From: Endocalyx cinctus
Taxonomy: Eukaryota; Ascomycota; Sordariomycetes; Amphisphaeriales; Apiosporaceae
NCBI GenBank assembly: GCA_001600455.1
Contig: BCKC01000011.1
Location: 709,835-773,834, forward strand
DNA length: 64,000 nucleotides
Direction of reading: 5' to 3'
Made by a program: the position numbers and the translations under genes. The notes under the pieces were generated by a model. That model was not told the DNA's origin, did not search any database, and was given only the letters and a program-made list of their open reading frames with translations. This document shows, piece after piece, positions 36,670 to 48,313 of the stretch (within the stretch, counting starts at the first letter, position 1; each line of letters starts with the position of its first letter).

Positions 36670-38995
36670 GTTTTTCTTTCTTTTTTTTTCCCCCCTTTTC
36701 CCCTCAGGATCATTTTTTTCTTTTCTTTATAAGGCTTTCGCCATGTGAAGATAGAGCAAGCCCAAAAGAAAAGAAAAGAAAAGAAAACGAAGGCTGATTG
36801 ACTAACGCGCAACTATAATAGATATGGCCGAGTGGTCGACGACGACCGAGCCCAAATCGGATTCTCGACCGGTACCGTTAACGTACCTGCGGAATCGTCG
36901 TAAGATGTTCAAAAAACGATTAAAACATATATAAACCGCTGAGCTCGAGCTCGGGTCCGAGCAAAGTATCGATACCCCCCTAAGAATTGATGTCAAAGCA
37001 AAGAAAAACATAAGCTCTTCTATGAGTTTATAGTGCGTTTTTCATTTCTTTTTTCTGTTTCACGTTACTTTTTTATTATTTCTTCTCCTTTTTTTTGAGG
37101 CTGGATATACCACGAAGATACAGGATGACCTTTTTTTTATTCTCATTTTTTGGCGTGTAACGGGCGCTTGAATTTGTACGACAAATGGGGACGGCAAATA
37201 TACTGGAATCGAATTTTGTTTTTGTTTTGCTTGGATGAAGTCAATTATTCGCTATATTCCATCGAACATATACGTACGTACATAAAAAAAAAAGAGCAGG
37301 ATCATACGAGGAAATGAATGAGTTGGGAAAATTATTCTTTTTTTATCTCTTCTACTTTTATTTAAAAACACACATGTATACACGCAGAGACATATATATA
37401 TACCTAGGTATATATACACAAATATATATATATATATATATATATATGCGCAGGTCCATCATATATATACTTTTTTTTTCAGGATGGATGGGATGAGATG
37501 GAGACGGATGCTTTATCATCCTTCGAGACGCCATTTACTATAATGGTTGTAGGGTCTGACACAGCTGCATGTGAAGAGATAATGCTAATATTTTCTTACA
37601 TATACGAAATTCTACCTATATAGAAAATATTATTTTATCATGTATAGTTATCTTATCGACTATATACACTATTATGCCGCATATGATTTAGGTCTCGTGG
37701 ACTCGTTGCTTTTGTTTTTCTTATTGCTGAGGGTTTCTTCAACTGACCTTAAGATATATTCGGTTGGGGAAAGAAGATATGTGTATAAGGAAACGGGTCT
37801 GTAAGTGACACTAAGATTATATTAGGTTACACCGGTGTCCTGTTTTGTGCCATGTACGATAATAAACGAAGAGCTGCGGTGAGATGTCGTCGTTACTAAC
37901 GGTCGACTTTTCGGGATGTTGGTTTATCAAACCGACTAACTGTCAAGTCACGAGGCAACCTCGCTCAATTATTCATCCGTAGCTCGGAGGAGAGATACTC
38001 ATAGAACCGTGATCCCAGCTTTTGTAAAGGGGGTTATCGAAGGGGTCGGTAACTGGGAAAGAACCGTGGAATACCGAGCGTCCTGAGGATCTAGGGTGGT
38101 CTGTCTCTGGCAATGGTTTAGGTTTACCAAGTTTATAACTCATCGAACTTGCTCATTATATGAGTTCGTGGCTCGGTTGACAAGATCTGCTGAGAAATTT
38201 TCTCTGGCTGGGCAAAGTAGCTGGGGGCGGTATTGAGTATACAGCTACGTTCGCGGACCTCGATGACGAGAGACTGAAGTTCCTCTAGAATAAGTTTAAT
38301 CAAGTTCTTATGTTCTATCAGCCTTTAAGTGAAGCTGACTGACATAAGTTTGGCGATGTCGTTCGTGGAACTTGTCCGGGCGTCGACTATCTTGTTAACG
38401 CTTCTATTTACCGTTACCTTTAGTTATACGGAGATTGGCGATGTCGTGAGCACATTTGACTACGCTGAGAGGGCGACAAATCATTCACGATATCCACGAT
38501 CCTGCTCGGATAGCACGCACAAATACCATCTGAGCTACGACTTGCCTGCGCGCGAATGAGCATCCAAAAGGCTTTTGGAGCTTTGCTACATTGTTGGAAA
38601 TTGAAGAGCTTACCTCGGGAGGAGGTTCCTAGTTAGGAGTATCTCAAGAACCATGGTGCCATCGATATAGTAGCGAGAATCCACGGGGCACGGGGTAATA
38701 ACACCGAGCTTTGCGTCGAGAAGTCAGTCAAATAAGCCCCGGGATGCAAGAAATGAAGGCACGTCGTGCACGAGCTTTATGCTTCATTTACTAACGTAGA
38801 GGGTAATATAGGCAGCGGCGAGGATTTATATGAATAACGCGGAAAGAATTCAAGAATCGAACGAGAGAATACAGAAGGTGGCCATAGAAATTACGGAGAT
38901 GCTGATGAAGCATTTACAAGACCAATCAGTTGAATGCTATGATAACTTCTAACCGCTAACGAGTAACACAATCAATACGCCACCGTCGTTATGGG
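36670..38995. other. 2.3-kb gene-poor spacer with TA microsatellite
   Basis: No supported gene. The frame at 38329-38559 (76 codons) has no splice continuity or family likeness. A TA dinucleotide run lies at about 37422-37447, with more interrupted TA sequence from 37390. A stretch at 36821-36840 resembles a tRNA A-box but lacks the rest of a tRNA. Confidence 0.55.
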
Positions 38996-39484
38996 TCAGA
39001 ACTGGCCCGCGCTATAATCCACGACAATGACCTTCTCTATAACGGGCCCGGCATCCTTCACGAACGCCTTATGCGTCGGGTCCTCGGACACGTAGTAATC
39101 CCTGTCCGCCAAAGACTCAAACTCCACGACGAAGGCATATTGTATACCGTTCTTTCCGTCCGTTAATAATGATTAGCGACGAAGAAACCCATCTATGTCC
39201 GACAAGTTACACCGCGACTTACTTGTAGGCCTTCGGGCGAGTTGTCCTTGCCACCCGTGAGGGACTTGATGTAGGACTTTTGTGATTGGGGATGAACGCA
39301 GTTGTCCTTCAAGGATAGCATTTGAGTGTATGCCTAGCCGAGGTGGGTTAGCATGGATATTGCCTCGGATATATTTACATATACAGAATTCTCTTGGACG
39401 CGGTCCCTAACTACATACCTTTTGAACGGCTTCGGGGCTTGCGTCAGCCTTGAACTGAAACATGACAATGTGAATGACACCCAT
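38996..39484 (-). CDS. Small Dabb (stress-responsive A/B barrel) domain protein
   Basis: Three minus-strand exons, 39484-39419, 39333-39223 and 39151-38996, all phase 0, give 110 residues. The pattern fits the Dabb fold (PF07876), a dimeric ferredoxin-like barrel: start MGVIHIVMFQFK with the conserved His, a helix with VQKAYTQMLSLKD, the QNGIQYAFVVEFES strand, and the DRDYYVSEDPTHKAFV motif with its conserved His. Family members range from plant stress proteins to the polyketide cyclase that makes olivetolic acid; fungal single-domain copies are mostly uncharacterised. No biosynthetic partner is adjacent, so no substrate is proposed. The exons are too short to stand out as open frames, but the three joins and the domain pattern agree. 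Confidence 0.82.
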
Positions 39485-41046
39485 GCTGATCGAGGATAGG
39501 GGGGATCGTTAAGAAATAAGTTAAACCTAGTAAAGCAGACCCGAGTAGGAAGACAATCAAAGATGATGTAGACGATTCGCCGTGTTATCCGAACGGATAT
39601 TTAACTCCTCGTAATGGGTAAGATTTTTTTTTGTCACGAATTCGGCGCGGGGGCCCGTAAGATTAGGATAGGATAGAGAGTGATGAGCCAATCTTTTTTT
39701 ATTCCCGAATTGCCTCAATTGGTCAGCTTAATCGCTATTCTCACTTCGGAGGTAGACGTATTCAGGGGCACTTTCAGAAGATGAAGATAACACTATAATC
39801 GGATAGATTAGGGGTTGTTTATAGTGAATTTGGCGGGTATTGACCCTCCTAATTAGTGTCTGAGCAGCCTAACTAACGCAACACGTCTTATAATGTGTAA
39901 GCATAGACGAGATAATTGATCATCTTCAGGACAAGGAACTACTCAAACGAGCAGATCCTCACGAATTAGACCTATACCTAACCACCATTTCCGCCTGCTT
40001 AGAGCAGTCAAACAATGCTTTACCAACCAGCTCTCAGCGCCCATGGACTAACTACTTAATGTAAGGTATACAGGATGAAAATTGGATCTCCATATATAAT
40101 AATAACCACTCGGTTATGACTTACATGAACATATTACCTACGGGAAGAAAGACCAGTGAACTATTCATTTGCCCAGCCTAGCTATAACCTTTCAACGGGC
40201 TGTCTCACGACGTGCTCTTTACCTCGGGGTTCGATAAGTAAATATCAGCAAGCGAGGTGCCGGTAATCCGCGCCATGGCCCCGCAGGTGTCTCCTGAAAG
40301 GAACCCGTCGTCGAAGTTATCGACCTTGGCCCAAGGATCGAAAAGGGGGGCGCCGGCAGGCGAAGTTGTAGGTCCGTAACAAGCTGTCTATCGTGACGGT
40401 CACCTCATAAGAAGTATCAACCTAGACTCGTTATTAATAGACGGCACGAGTTCGTACCGATCCCGAATTTCAACCTAGATTTGACTCTCGTCCGAGCTGG
40501 TCGGAGTTCGTGCTAATATTCACTTCACTGGTACTGGAGTGCTATCGGCTGCTCTTGGTAGCTGCTAGCGGCTACCCCTTTGTAAGAGAGGCAACTGCGT
40601 ACTCAGCCGATCGATGGAAACGGTTCTTACATGCAGTTACAAAACGGTTGTGTCGGGAAATGCTGTCATGGAACCAGACAGGATATCTTCCCCTCACCCA
40701 TACATTTCCATATCGTACCGTTGAAAGAAATGAGAGGTTTTGGTACTTCATACTCCCGCTCCTATATGTCTCTCATTTTCTAGTTACTTCATTTTTTTTT
40801 TTTTTCACTGCTGAAATTGAGTCGAAGCCTTACGAATAAATCCGCAAGATCGAATATGCACTTGGTTAAGGGTTGCGGCGGCTACCAGAATCAAATTTCC
40901 ACTTGTTTTTGGAGCGCTACGTTAGTTAGCCTATGATTGGGCTGCTCTGCTGACATCTTGAAACGTATATCTAACCGAGAATGCCAGCCTAGATGGGCCG
41001 GAGATATTCTTTAACACCCCTTCACTCATTTATTTTTTCCGCGACC
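39485..41046. other. 1.56-kb spacer with gene relics
   Basis: Holds a LysM-like fragment on the minus strand (40205-40383) and, on the plus strand, an open stretch at about 39905-40062 that looks exon-like. No complete gene can be assembled. The frame at 40510-40839 is T-rich at its end and is not called. The right end is the HET gene promoter. Confidence 0.5.
40205..40383 (-). pseudogene. LysM-domain remnant
   Basis: On the minus strand, after a possible acceptor (AG at 40385-40384), an open stretch of about 59 codons starts CYGPTTSPAGAPLFDPW and runs into SGDTCGAMARITGTSLADIY, then LSNPEV and a stop at 40205. The SGDTC...TSLADIY...NPEV pattern is that of fungal LysM domains, which bind chitin oligomers. 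A donor-like GTAAAG lies right after NPE, but I found no acceptable next exon, and upstream there is no start or signal peptide. I read it as a fragment of a LysM effector-type gene. A real gene with exons I failed to join is the alternative. Confidence 0.45.
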
Positions 41047-43354
41047 ATGATATGTACTATTTGTCAAGACGCTCTAGCGTCACGTACTCCCAAAATAACC
41101 TGGATGACTTGGGACCGATTGCTGCTTCATCATCGCACCCACAGGAGTCTGATGCGCTCCGTTGAGCTGGGATGCTACATTTGTCACCGATTCTGGGCTT
41201 GTCTATCGCCCTCTCAGCGCCGACGAGTCTCGTCCAAGGCCGACAATTCGGAATCGGATTTTCGCGGTGATGATTCGATACAATTCTCGCCGGATGGTGA
41301 TTTTACGGGTACATTTATCACGGCTCTATATTTGGAACAGCCTTCGCCATATGATCGTCTTGGATGGCATTATCTACAACTTGCCGTCAATTCAAGGGCC
41401 TATGATTCCCCAGGAGCAACGACGAACAGCACGAGTTTCTGCCACGCGGATTTTGTATTACAACCTCCAAAAGGTATGTATGAGAAATTTTATATTGGAA
41501 ATAGGGTAAAAAGAAATAATAAAGATTGGCCTTCGCGATTTCTTGCTTCTTTTTCTCGTGCCCTGCTTTACCCTATTGAAGCAAAAAGGACTACACGTCA
41601 TATCGGGTAGTGACGGTGGCCTTGTAAAACCTCGTCATACTTGATCACGAAAGATCTTTATCTGAAGGCGTTATATAGATCCCTCGAGCAGCGTAATCGC
41701 GGCATTACCCCCGCCAACTACAAATTCCCCCGAGATATTCTCTCTCGCGCAGAAATGGATCACGGATTGTGTAGCAAATCACGAACAATGCAGAAAGCCC
41801 ATTGTGTTTTCAACCAAGGGTTGGTATCCAACTCGTCTTCTTGACTGCGGCTCCGCGAATGATCCAAATCCATGGTGTCGCGTGATCGAGACAAAAACTT
41901 CCGCCGTCGACGGTCCCTATATGACGCTGAGCCATTGCTGGGGATCTGCTGACTGTATAAAATTGACAACCGATAATTACGCCCAGATGCTCGTAGGGAT
42001 GCCCTCTTCATTGTTGCCTCGGTTGTATCAAGACGCTTGTCATGTAGTTCGTACTTTGGGTATACGATACCTGTGGATTGATTCCCTCTGCATCATTCAG
42101 ACAGGAGATGACCTTGCCGACTGGCGGCATGAGGTGACTGTGATGAGTCATGTCTACTCGAATTCCTATTGTAATATATCTGCCGCGAGCGCGCCCGACG
42201 CTCATCACTCTATGTTCTGTCGCCGAAACCCGGATTCACTCCACCCGGTGAGCGCGGACCTGGTCGTTGATGATACTCACTTTACACAACGCTTGGTTTC
42301 TCATGCCAGATTCTGGGACATAGAAGTTACTCGCTCTCTGGTGAACACACGGGCCTGGGTTCTTCAGGAACGACTCCTATCTTGCCGAGGCCTGCACTTC
42401 GGGGAGCGTCAGGTGCTCTGGGAGTGTCGAATGAAGGACGCTGCTGAGATCTACCCGGACGGCCTTCCCTACGAAGTTTCCATGTATGGCGGGCGCTTCA
42501 AAGGATTTTCTCCACGCCATTCTGCCCAAAGCAGAGAGGTTGAGGAGGATGCTAGAGGGCATTTCACCTGGTACGAAATTGTCGGTAAATATACCTCGTG
42601 CGAACTTACATACCCAGGTGATAAGCTTGTCGCTTTATCCGGTGTAGCAAAGACTATGGCGGTGATTCTGCAAGATGAATATGTCGCTGGCATGTGGCGC
42701 CGTTATTTGGAATTTGAACTACATTGGCATGTGGCGACTAAGACTCCGACAAATCATCCCTCGTGGCGGGGCGCGTATCGTGCTCCGACTTGGTCATGGG
42801 CCTCATTGAATGAAGCTGTTATTCCTGGTCAACTAAAAACGAAAAGTATGGATGTGCTGATTGAGGTGCAGGACCTAGACTTGGAATATGTTACAGATGA
42901 TAAAACAGGCTTAATCCGAGGCGGGTGGTTACGGCTGACGGGAGTATTGAAGGAGTTGCAACTGATGCAATCTCCTTCTTCCGGTACGAATCACTACATA
43001 GAGTGGAATTCGATTGTTAACGGGGTACATTTCGTTCCCACGTACAGATCCCGAGAGCAAGAACCTGAGCTCGATGTTATTCTCGATGCCCACTATGATG
43101 ATTTCGAAAATCTGAACACAAGCGCAGCCTTGTATTGCATGCCGGGACTCCTGCACAGAAATTATAGTGCTGAAGTATTGAATATTTTGCTATTAGAACT
43201 GGTTGATCGTCAGAAAGGGATATTCCGCCGCATTGGACTTGCCCGTGCCGAGGGCGCAGATGCGCAGTCTAAAATTCTAGCCCGCCATGAAGAAGAAAGT
43301 AAGCTTCCCTGTGAAGAGTATCGGGATGGTCGGCATTTGATTAGCATCATCTAG
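41047..43354 (+). CDS. HET-domain (heterokaryon incompatibility) protein
   Basis: Two exons, 41047-41473 and 41679-43354, give 700 residues. The N-terminus has paired CxxC motifs (CTIC at 3-6 and CYIC near 43) common in this class. The pre-domain segment FSLAQKWITDC and CRKP leads into the HET domain: the YMTLSHCWG signature (about 220), the GIRYLWIDSLCIIQ block, and RAWVLQERLLSCRGLHFG. A later YRAPTWSWASL motif is also typical. HET domains trigger regulated cell death on non-self recognition in fungi, and most genome copies have no known partner. The 205-nt intron is chosen because only its acceptor at 41677-41678 restores the frame of the FSLAQKW block upstream of the methionine at 41804. 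Codon use is less GC-rich than in the housekeeping genes, as is common for this fast-evolving family. Confidence 0.88.
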
Positions 43355-43879
43355 GCGATAGCTAGATGTTAAGGAGAGCGGCAATTTCAGATGTGTCTTT
43401 TTTAAACAGAGAGACAAGAGATATACAAGCAGGCACAGGTATAAGACATAGATAGAAGAAGATAGTGGACGCCGATAGGCTAACTCATATTTCATAGATA
43501 TGCAACTATACGGTACTGCTGTCTGTGCTGTATTCTTTCCAAATCTGCCCCACACAGATACCCTGTTGGACCTTACAGTAGCTACAGCTGCAATTCATCT
43601 TTGACCTAGCCAGCCAGCCAGCTAGCTAAGAAGACTTGTCTTTTGCAACATTTTGTTAAACTTTACGAATTACCCAACTTATAAACAATAACAATTGGTC
43701 TTATCCTCGGTCGATTATAACTTTTAGATGTATTAAATTCTCAACCGACAAGAAAAACAACAACAAATTTTCAATAGGATATTGCCAGAAACGCAAAGTC
43801 GCATCCAACATTTATCTAGTCGTAACCGATCCTAAATCTCGATAAACCCCAAAACAACAAGCAACAAGCAGCACCGACC
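43355..43879. other. Intergenic spacer
   Basis: No gene is seen in 525 bp. The right part, rich in CAA and AACAAC, is the leader of the Swd2-type gene. A short CCAGCCAGCCAGCTAGCTAAG repeat-like string lies near 43610-43630. Confidence 0.5.
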
Positions 43880-45545
43880 ATGGCATCGACGCCCATGGAC
43901 CTCGATCCTCCGGACTCGTCCTCTCCGGCCAACGGAACGCCTTCTACGTCGCTAAACATAACCCGGACAATAGGCGGCAGCATGCCCAGCACGCAGGCCG
44001 TCACCGAGGTTATCGCTAATTTCAGACCTACCAAGGTAGCTTCCCTCACCAAGAAAGACCCGACCCCGCCCTGCGGCAAGCGCCGTGGCGGGAAGAATGA
44101 TCATAAGAAGAAGCACGTCGTTACCTCCGCGTCAGCGATCAAGGAGTGGCAGCGGATGAAAGAGCTCGAACAACAAAATCAAAAACAGAAGCCTGTTTTC
44201 CCCACCGCTACTGCCGTCAATAATGACAGTGGCTATAAGAACCTTCCCCTGCGACAAAAAGCGTTCTTGAACTGCATGAAAGAAAAAGAAAAAGCCGAGA
44301 ATGAAGAGGAGAAAGACAAAATAGCAGCTGTCAATGAAACTTTACTTGACCATAATTCTAACCACTTTAAGCAGCTTTTCAAACGCGCCGACGACAGCGC
44401 TATGATGAAAGATAGTCGCACGCAACCTTACGTACTCAGCCTCGACTACGACGACCCCGGCGAGCTTCTCATGACATCCGAGAGCGACGAGACCATACAG
44501 ATCTACAAAGTACGGGAAGGGAGGAATGACAAACAGCTACTCAGCAAGAAATACGGCGTGAAGCTCGCGAGATTTACACACCATAGCTCGGCTATAATAT
44601 ATGCCAGTACTAGACAAAATGGTTGGAGCTCCCTCAAATTTTCATTTCCCTCTCACTTCTTCTTTCTGCCCCTTGGGTTTAGGAGGGTCCCTCCGGCAAG
44701 GAGAGTAATGGTTGCTGATACCTTGACCTATTCCAGATGCGATCAGATACTTAACCACGCACGATAATGCATTCATAAGATATTTCGAAGGCCACACAGC
44801 CGCCGTCACCTCTTTGGAAGTACATCCCGGAAACGACGACTTCATATCCTGCGGGAAGGACAATACGGTACGGTTGTGGAATGCCGGGACTAAGAACGCG
44901 ACGGGCATATTACACCTAAACACACCTACCCTTACAGCCTTTGACCCGAGCGGCCAAGTCTTTGCTATTGCGTCACCTTCGGCAGGACAGATCCTCCTCT
45001 ACGACCACCGAAACTTCGACAAGGCCCCCTTTTCCACGTTTGACGTGGTTACAAGCTGCGGTCCCGCGGACGCTAACTACGTGATGCAGGGATGGACGAA
45101 GCTGCAGTTTTCCAACGACGGCAAGTCTCTGTTGCTGGGCACGCGAGGCGGCGGCCACTTCCTGCTGGACTCGTTCAACGGCAATCTCAAATCCTACCTG
45201 CGAAAGCCGGAAAACGGCGGCCGAACGGGTCGTCTAGCTGCAGGCGAGGACTACGTGATGAACGGAGGCTCGAACGGCGTGAACGTAGAGGGTAGCGGGG
45301 ATTGCTGCTTCTCCCCGGACGGGAGATATATCATCGGAGGCACGAAGAGGGGCGTGGTTATATGGGACAAGTTGTCCTCGAACCCCGCGCAGGGAGCAGC
45401 CGATGCCGACAGCAAGGTGTTGAATCCGACTTATACGATAGAAGATGAGAGGGAAGCAGCGGTGGTGGCTTTCAATCCGCGATTCAATTTCTTTGCCACG
45501 GCCGATCGAGACGTTATCTTCTGGCTTCCTGATCCTCACGCCTAG
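43880..45545 (+). CDS. SWD2: Swd2-type WD40 protein with unusual N-terminal insert
   Basis: Exons 43880-44621 and 44737-45545 give 516 residues. From about residue 184 on the chain follows the Swd2/WDR82 pattern: SLDYDDPGELLMTSESDETIQIY, KKYGVKLARFTHHSSAIIYAST, DNAFIRYFEGHTAAVTSLEVHPG and DNTVRLWN. Swd2 is a shared subunit of the Set1/COMPASS H3K4 methyltransferase and of the cleavage and polyadenylation factor. The usual start, FRPTK (48-52), is present. Between it and the first blade lie about 120 extra residues (60-181), rich in Lys, Glu and Gln, where related proteins have only a few. The GTTGGA donor is weak, but it and the CAG acceptor at 44736 restore RQNDAIRYL. A divergent paralogue rather than the main Swd2 cannot be excluded. 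Confidence 0.85.
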
Positions 45546-46437
45546 GAGGAGGATCATCAGGATTCGGAAGAAGAGTCATCTGGAATTGTTGATGAATTTA
45601 TCTCAAGATTGCCCGAATAAGGAGCTGGTTTGTGTCTGGGTAAAGTGTTTTGAAGATGAAAAAGAAAACAAAAAGTGATATCGTCTTCACTTGATATTTA
45701 CATTTTTATATATATACCCATTCACCTAGTACATGAAGAAGAAGAAAATGAGAAAGGGGGGGATAGATAAGAACAAGAAGAAAACGAAGAGGAAGCAAAG
45801 AAAAGGCGTCTCTCGGCTTGAACTTGGACTGGACTGGATGGTATCGGATTGTTCTTTTTACAAACGCATTTTTAAGATACCCCTTACCCGATCAGAAAAA
45901 AAGGAAATAAAAAAATACAAGCTTGTCTTGTACGTTAGTATATTGTATTCATAATAAAATTTGACGTTTTTTAAAAAAAAAAAAAAAAAAAAACAGATGA
46001 AACCAGAATAAACGGTGTTTGTTGGAGTAACTTAAGTTATTATTCTATTAGAAAGTACCCCGCGATTTTGGTAGCCTATCAGATAAACCTGCCAGTTAAA
46101 ATGCGGCTGTATTTTAAAGTACCCCCACCAACCCAAACTAAAATCCCCAAAACACCAAAAACCCTTTACTTTCGTCACTTGGGGACGCTTCAAAAATTTA
46201 TAGCATCTCATTCTCCTTTCGAAACCCCATATATTCCATCTATTCCATTCAATCTGCGAATAGAGAAAACTTGGACAACTTTACAATTAGACTTGACGGA
46301 TTAGAAGGAAAATAAAGAAGGGGAATAAGAAAAAGAGAGAGAGGGAGAGAGAGAAATATAGTTTGCGCACAAGACCAAATCGATAGGCCGCTTACTCACT
46401 CAAATCACGATACCCCGAAACGAATCGGAAATCAAAG
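45546..46437. other. Intergenic spacer with A21 tract
   Basis: No gene is seen. A run of 21 A lies at 45973-45993. Purine-rich GAAGAAGAAAA sequence (45735-45810) precedes it, probably in the 3' region of the Swd2-type gene. The right end is the SRP9 promoter. Confidence 0.55.
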
Positions 46438-47035
46438 ATGCCCTACTACGCAACAAGCCAGGAATGGCTGCATCAATCTTCGTTGCTACTAGCTGCTCGT
46501 CCTAGCACCGTATGTATTTTTTTTTTTTTTATCTCATTCTCCTCTTTTCTACATTCATTTCTGAAAAATATGAAAGAACAAAAAAAAACTAACAATCCCC
46601 CAACAGACCAGAATAACAACCCGCTACAGCATCAACTCCCCCTCGACCACGTCCTCCTCCTCCAAAAAGCAAGAATCCACCTCCGAAACAGCAACGACGA
46701 CCAAAAAGCCACCCCGAGGCTCCCTCGTCCTCAAAACGTACGACCCGGCCTCGGGCGTGGTCCTCAAATACCGAACCACCAAGGCGGCCGAGGTATCGAG
46801 GTTGATCTTGTGTCTGGGAAGACTGGGAAACGGCATGGCCGGGTTACCGCCTTCGGAGGAGGAGGACGTGAATATGATGGACGACGTCGTTACGGCTACT
46901 ACCGCTGCCGGTACTGCCGGTACTGCTACTCCTGCCGTGGTTGAACAGCAGGCTTCGACGCAGCAAGATAGTAAGCAGGCTACGGGAGGTGGTGGCGGCG
47001 GTGGCGGTAAGAAAAAGAAGAAGGGGAAGAAATGA
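46438..47035 (+). CDS. SRP9-type subunit of the signal recognition particle
   Basis: Exons 46438-46509 and 46607-47035 give 166 residues. The start MPYYATSQEWLHQSSLLLAARPST, joined to TRITTRYSI, is the fungal SRP9 pattern (PF05486): the first helix with a conserved Trp and the ARPxTTRITTKY strand, followed by LVLKTYDPASGVVLKYRTTKAAEVSRLI. With SRP14 this protein forms the Alu domain that pauses translation while the ribosome is targeted to the ER. Fungal forms (Srp21 in yeast) are longer than the mammalian 9-kDa protein. Here a Ser/Thr-rich insert (about 35-60) and an acidic, then Gly/Lys tail (GGGGGGGGKKKKKGKK) add the extra length. A basic lysine tail also occurs in other SRP subunits. The intron is phase 0. 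Confidence 0.82.
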
Positions 47036-48313
47036 ATGGTGGGGGTTGGATAAATATACTGGCGCGGGTGGTGATGTAGAAGGGAAAAGGATAGAAAGAG
47101 AGATATGGATGAGGGTTAATCCGTATTGAAAGGGGGAGGTGAATAGGCGGATGGATTACACGGAAGGAGGCGACGAGAACGAAGCGAGAAATCTAAACGA
47201 ATCGACGAATACCTAACTTGGTTGCTTATATGAAAACCCTATCTACTCTTCTCAACTATCCTACACAAAAACCCGGTAGGAAAAGACGAGAACAAACCCC
47301 GATCGATTCCTGATCAATAAATCGACAGTATTTCCCCATCTCACTTAGATGTCGCCCCGTCTTGTTTCGATGGTTAGTTGGATGCAAGTTATAAGGATAT
47401 GTTTACTTACTTAGTCATTACTCGACATCAACTGATCAACAATAGTAGACAGTGGATATCACCCAAAGAAACATATCATATCACGAGTCATGTAAAGTGA
47501 AAAGGGGACTTTTTTTTATAATTTTTTTCATTCATAACTATTAAAATTGACCATTCATCTCTCTCTCTCTCTCTCGAGGGGGCATTAAACTCTCCTAACT
47601 AACATGGTGTTTTTTTGTTTCTTTTTCTTCTCCTTTTTTCAAAGAGTTTGGAAAAATTGGTTTTTCAAACCCCTCCTCTCACCAGTTATAGAAAAAAAAG
47701 GAAAAGAACATCATCCATCATTTCATCTCCCCATCCTTCTTGTACCATTATGAAAAAAAAGAGAAAAAAAGAAGCAACTAGTATTGAAGCTTCATCATAC
47801 CGGAACTCCTGCCAAACGCCGTGGCGGTAAACCGTATACCTGACATGAAAAAAAGAGATGAAAAGGGGGAGAAATAATATGTGTTTTGTTCCTGTAAAGA
47901 GTCTTTTGGAGAGTGTTGTCCGTCTCAAAGGCGACAGATAGACAAACTCCATCAACTAATGACAGATATATAAAATTTTGACCATGCAACGACAAGTGAG
48001 AAGAGAGGGGGAAAAAATAAACAACTCCTGGCCAGCCAATGTCTGAGTTTTCGTTTGCCGCTCTATATCTTTTTGGTGTCTATGATATAGCATACGAAAA
48101 TTCGAAAAGAAAGAATCCGCCAAAGGCGATCTAAAGAACAACCAGACTTGAGGTGAGTGGGTGAGCGGAAAGGAGAAGTGCGTGCATTATATACAAGGGA
48201 TGCATGGTGGGCAATATGGGAATGTTCGAAGATGCGACGAAGGTTGGGTATCGAGTAAGCTTTTTTAAGAAAAACAAAAGGGTTTGTGACGTAATCGACT
48301 AGGGACGACTAGT
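47036..48313. other. Convergent 3' spacer
   Basis: 1.28 kb between the 3' ends of SRP9 (+) and the ribonucleotide reductase gene (-). No gene is seen; the frames at 47615-47955 are A/T-rich low complexity. A CT repeat lies at about 47559-47574. Confidence 0.55.

Noticed and set aside
36821..36900. tRNA A-box-like string (TGGCCGAGTGGT)
   Set aside because: No matching acceptor stem, anticodon arm or T-psi-C loop could be folded around it.
38329..38559. 76-codon frame with a hydrophobic N-terminal segment
   Set aside because: Looks a little like a signal peptide, but the start context is poor and nothing conserved follows.
40510..40839. 109-codon frame before the HET gene
   Set aside because: Ends in a T-tract-encoded Phe run; no domain or splice link to the HET gene.
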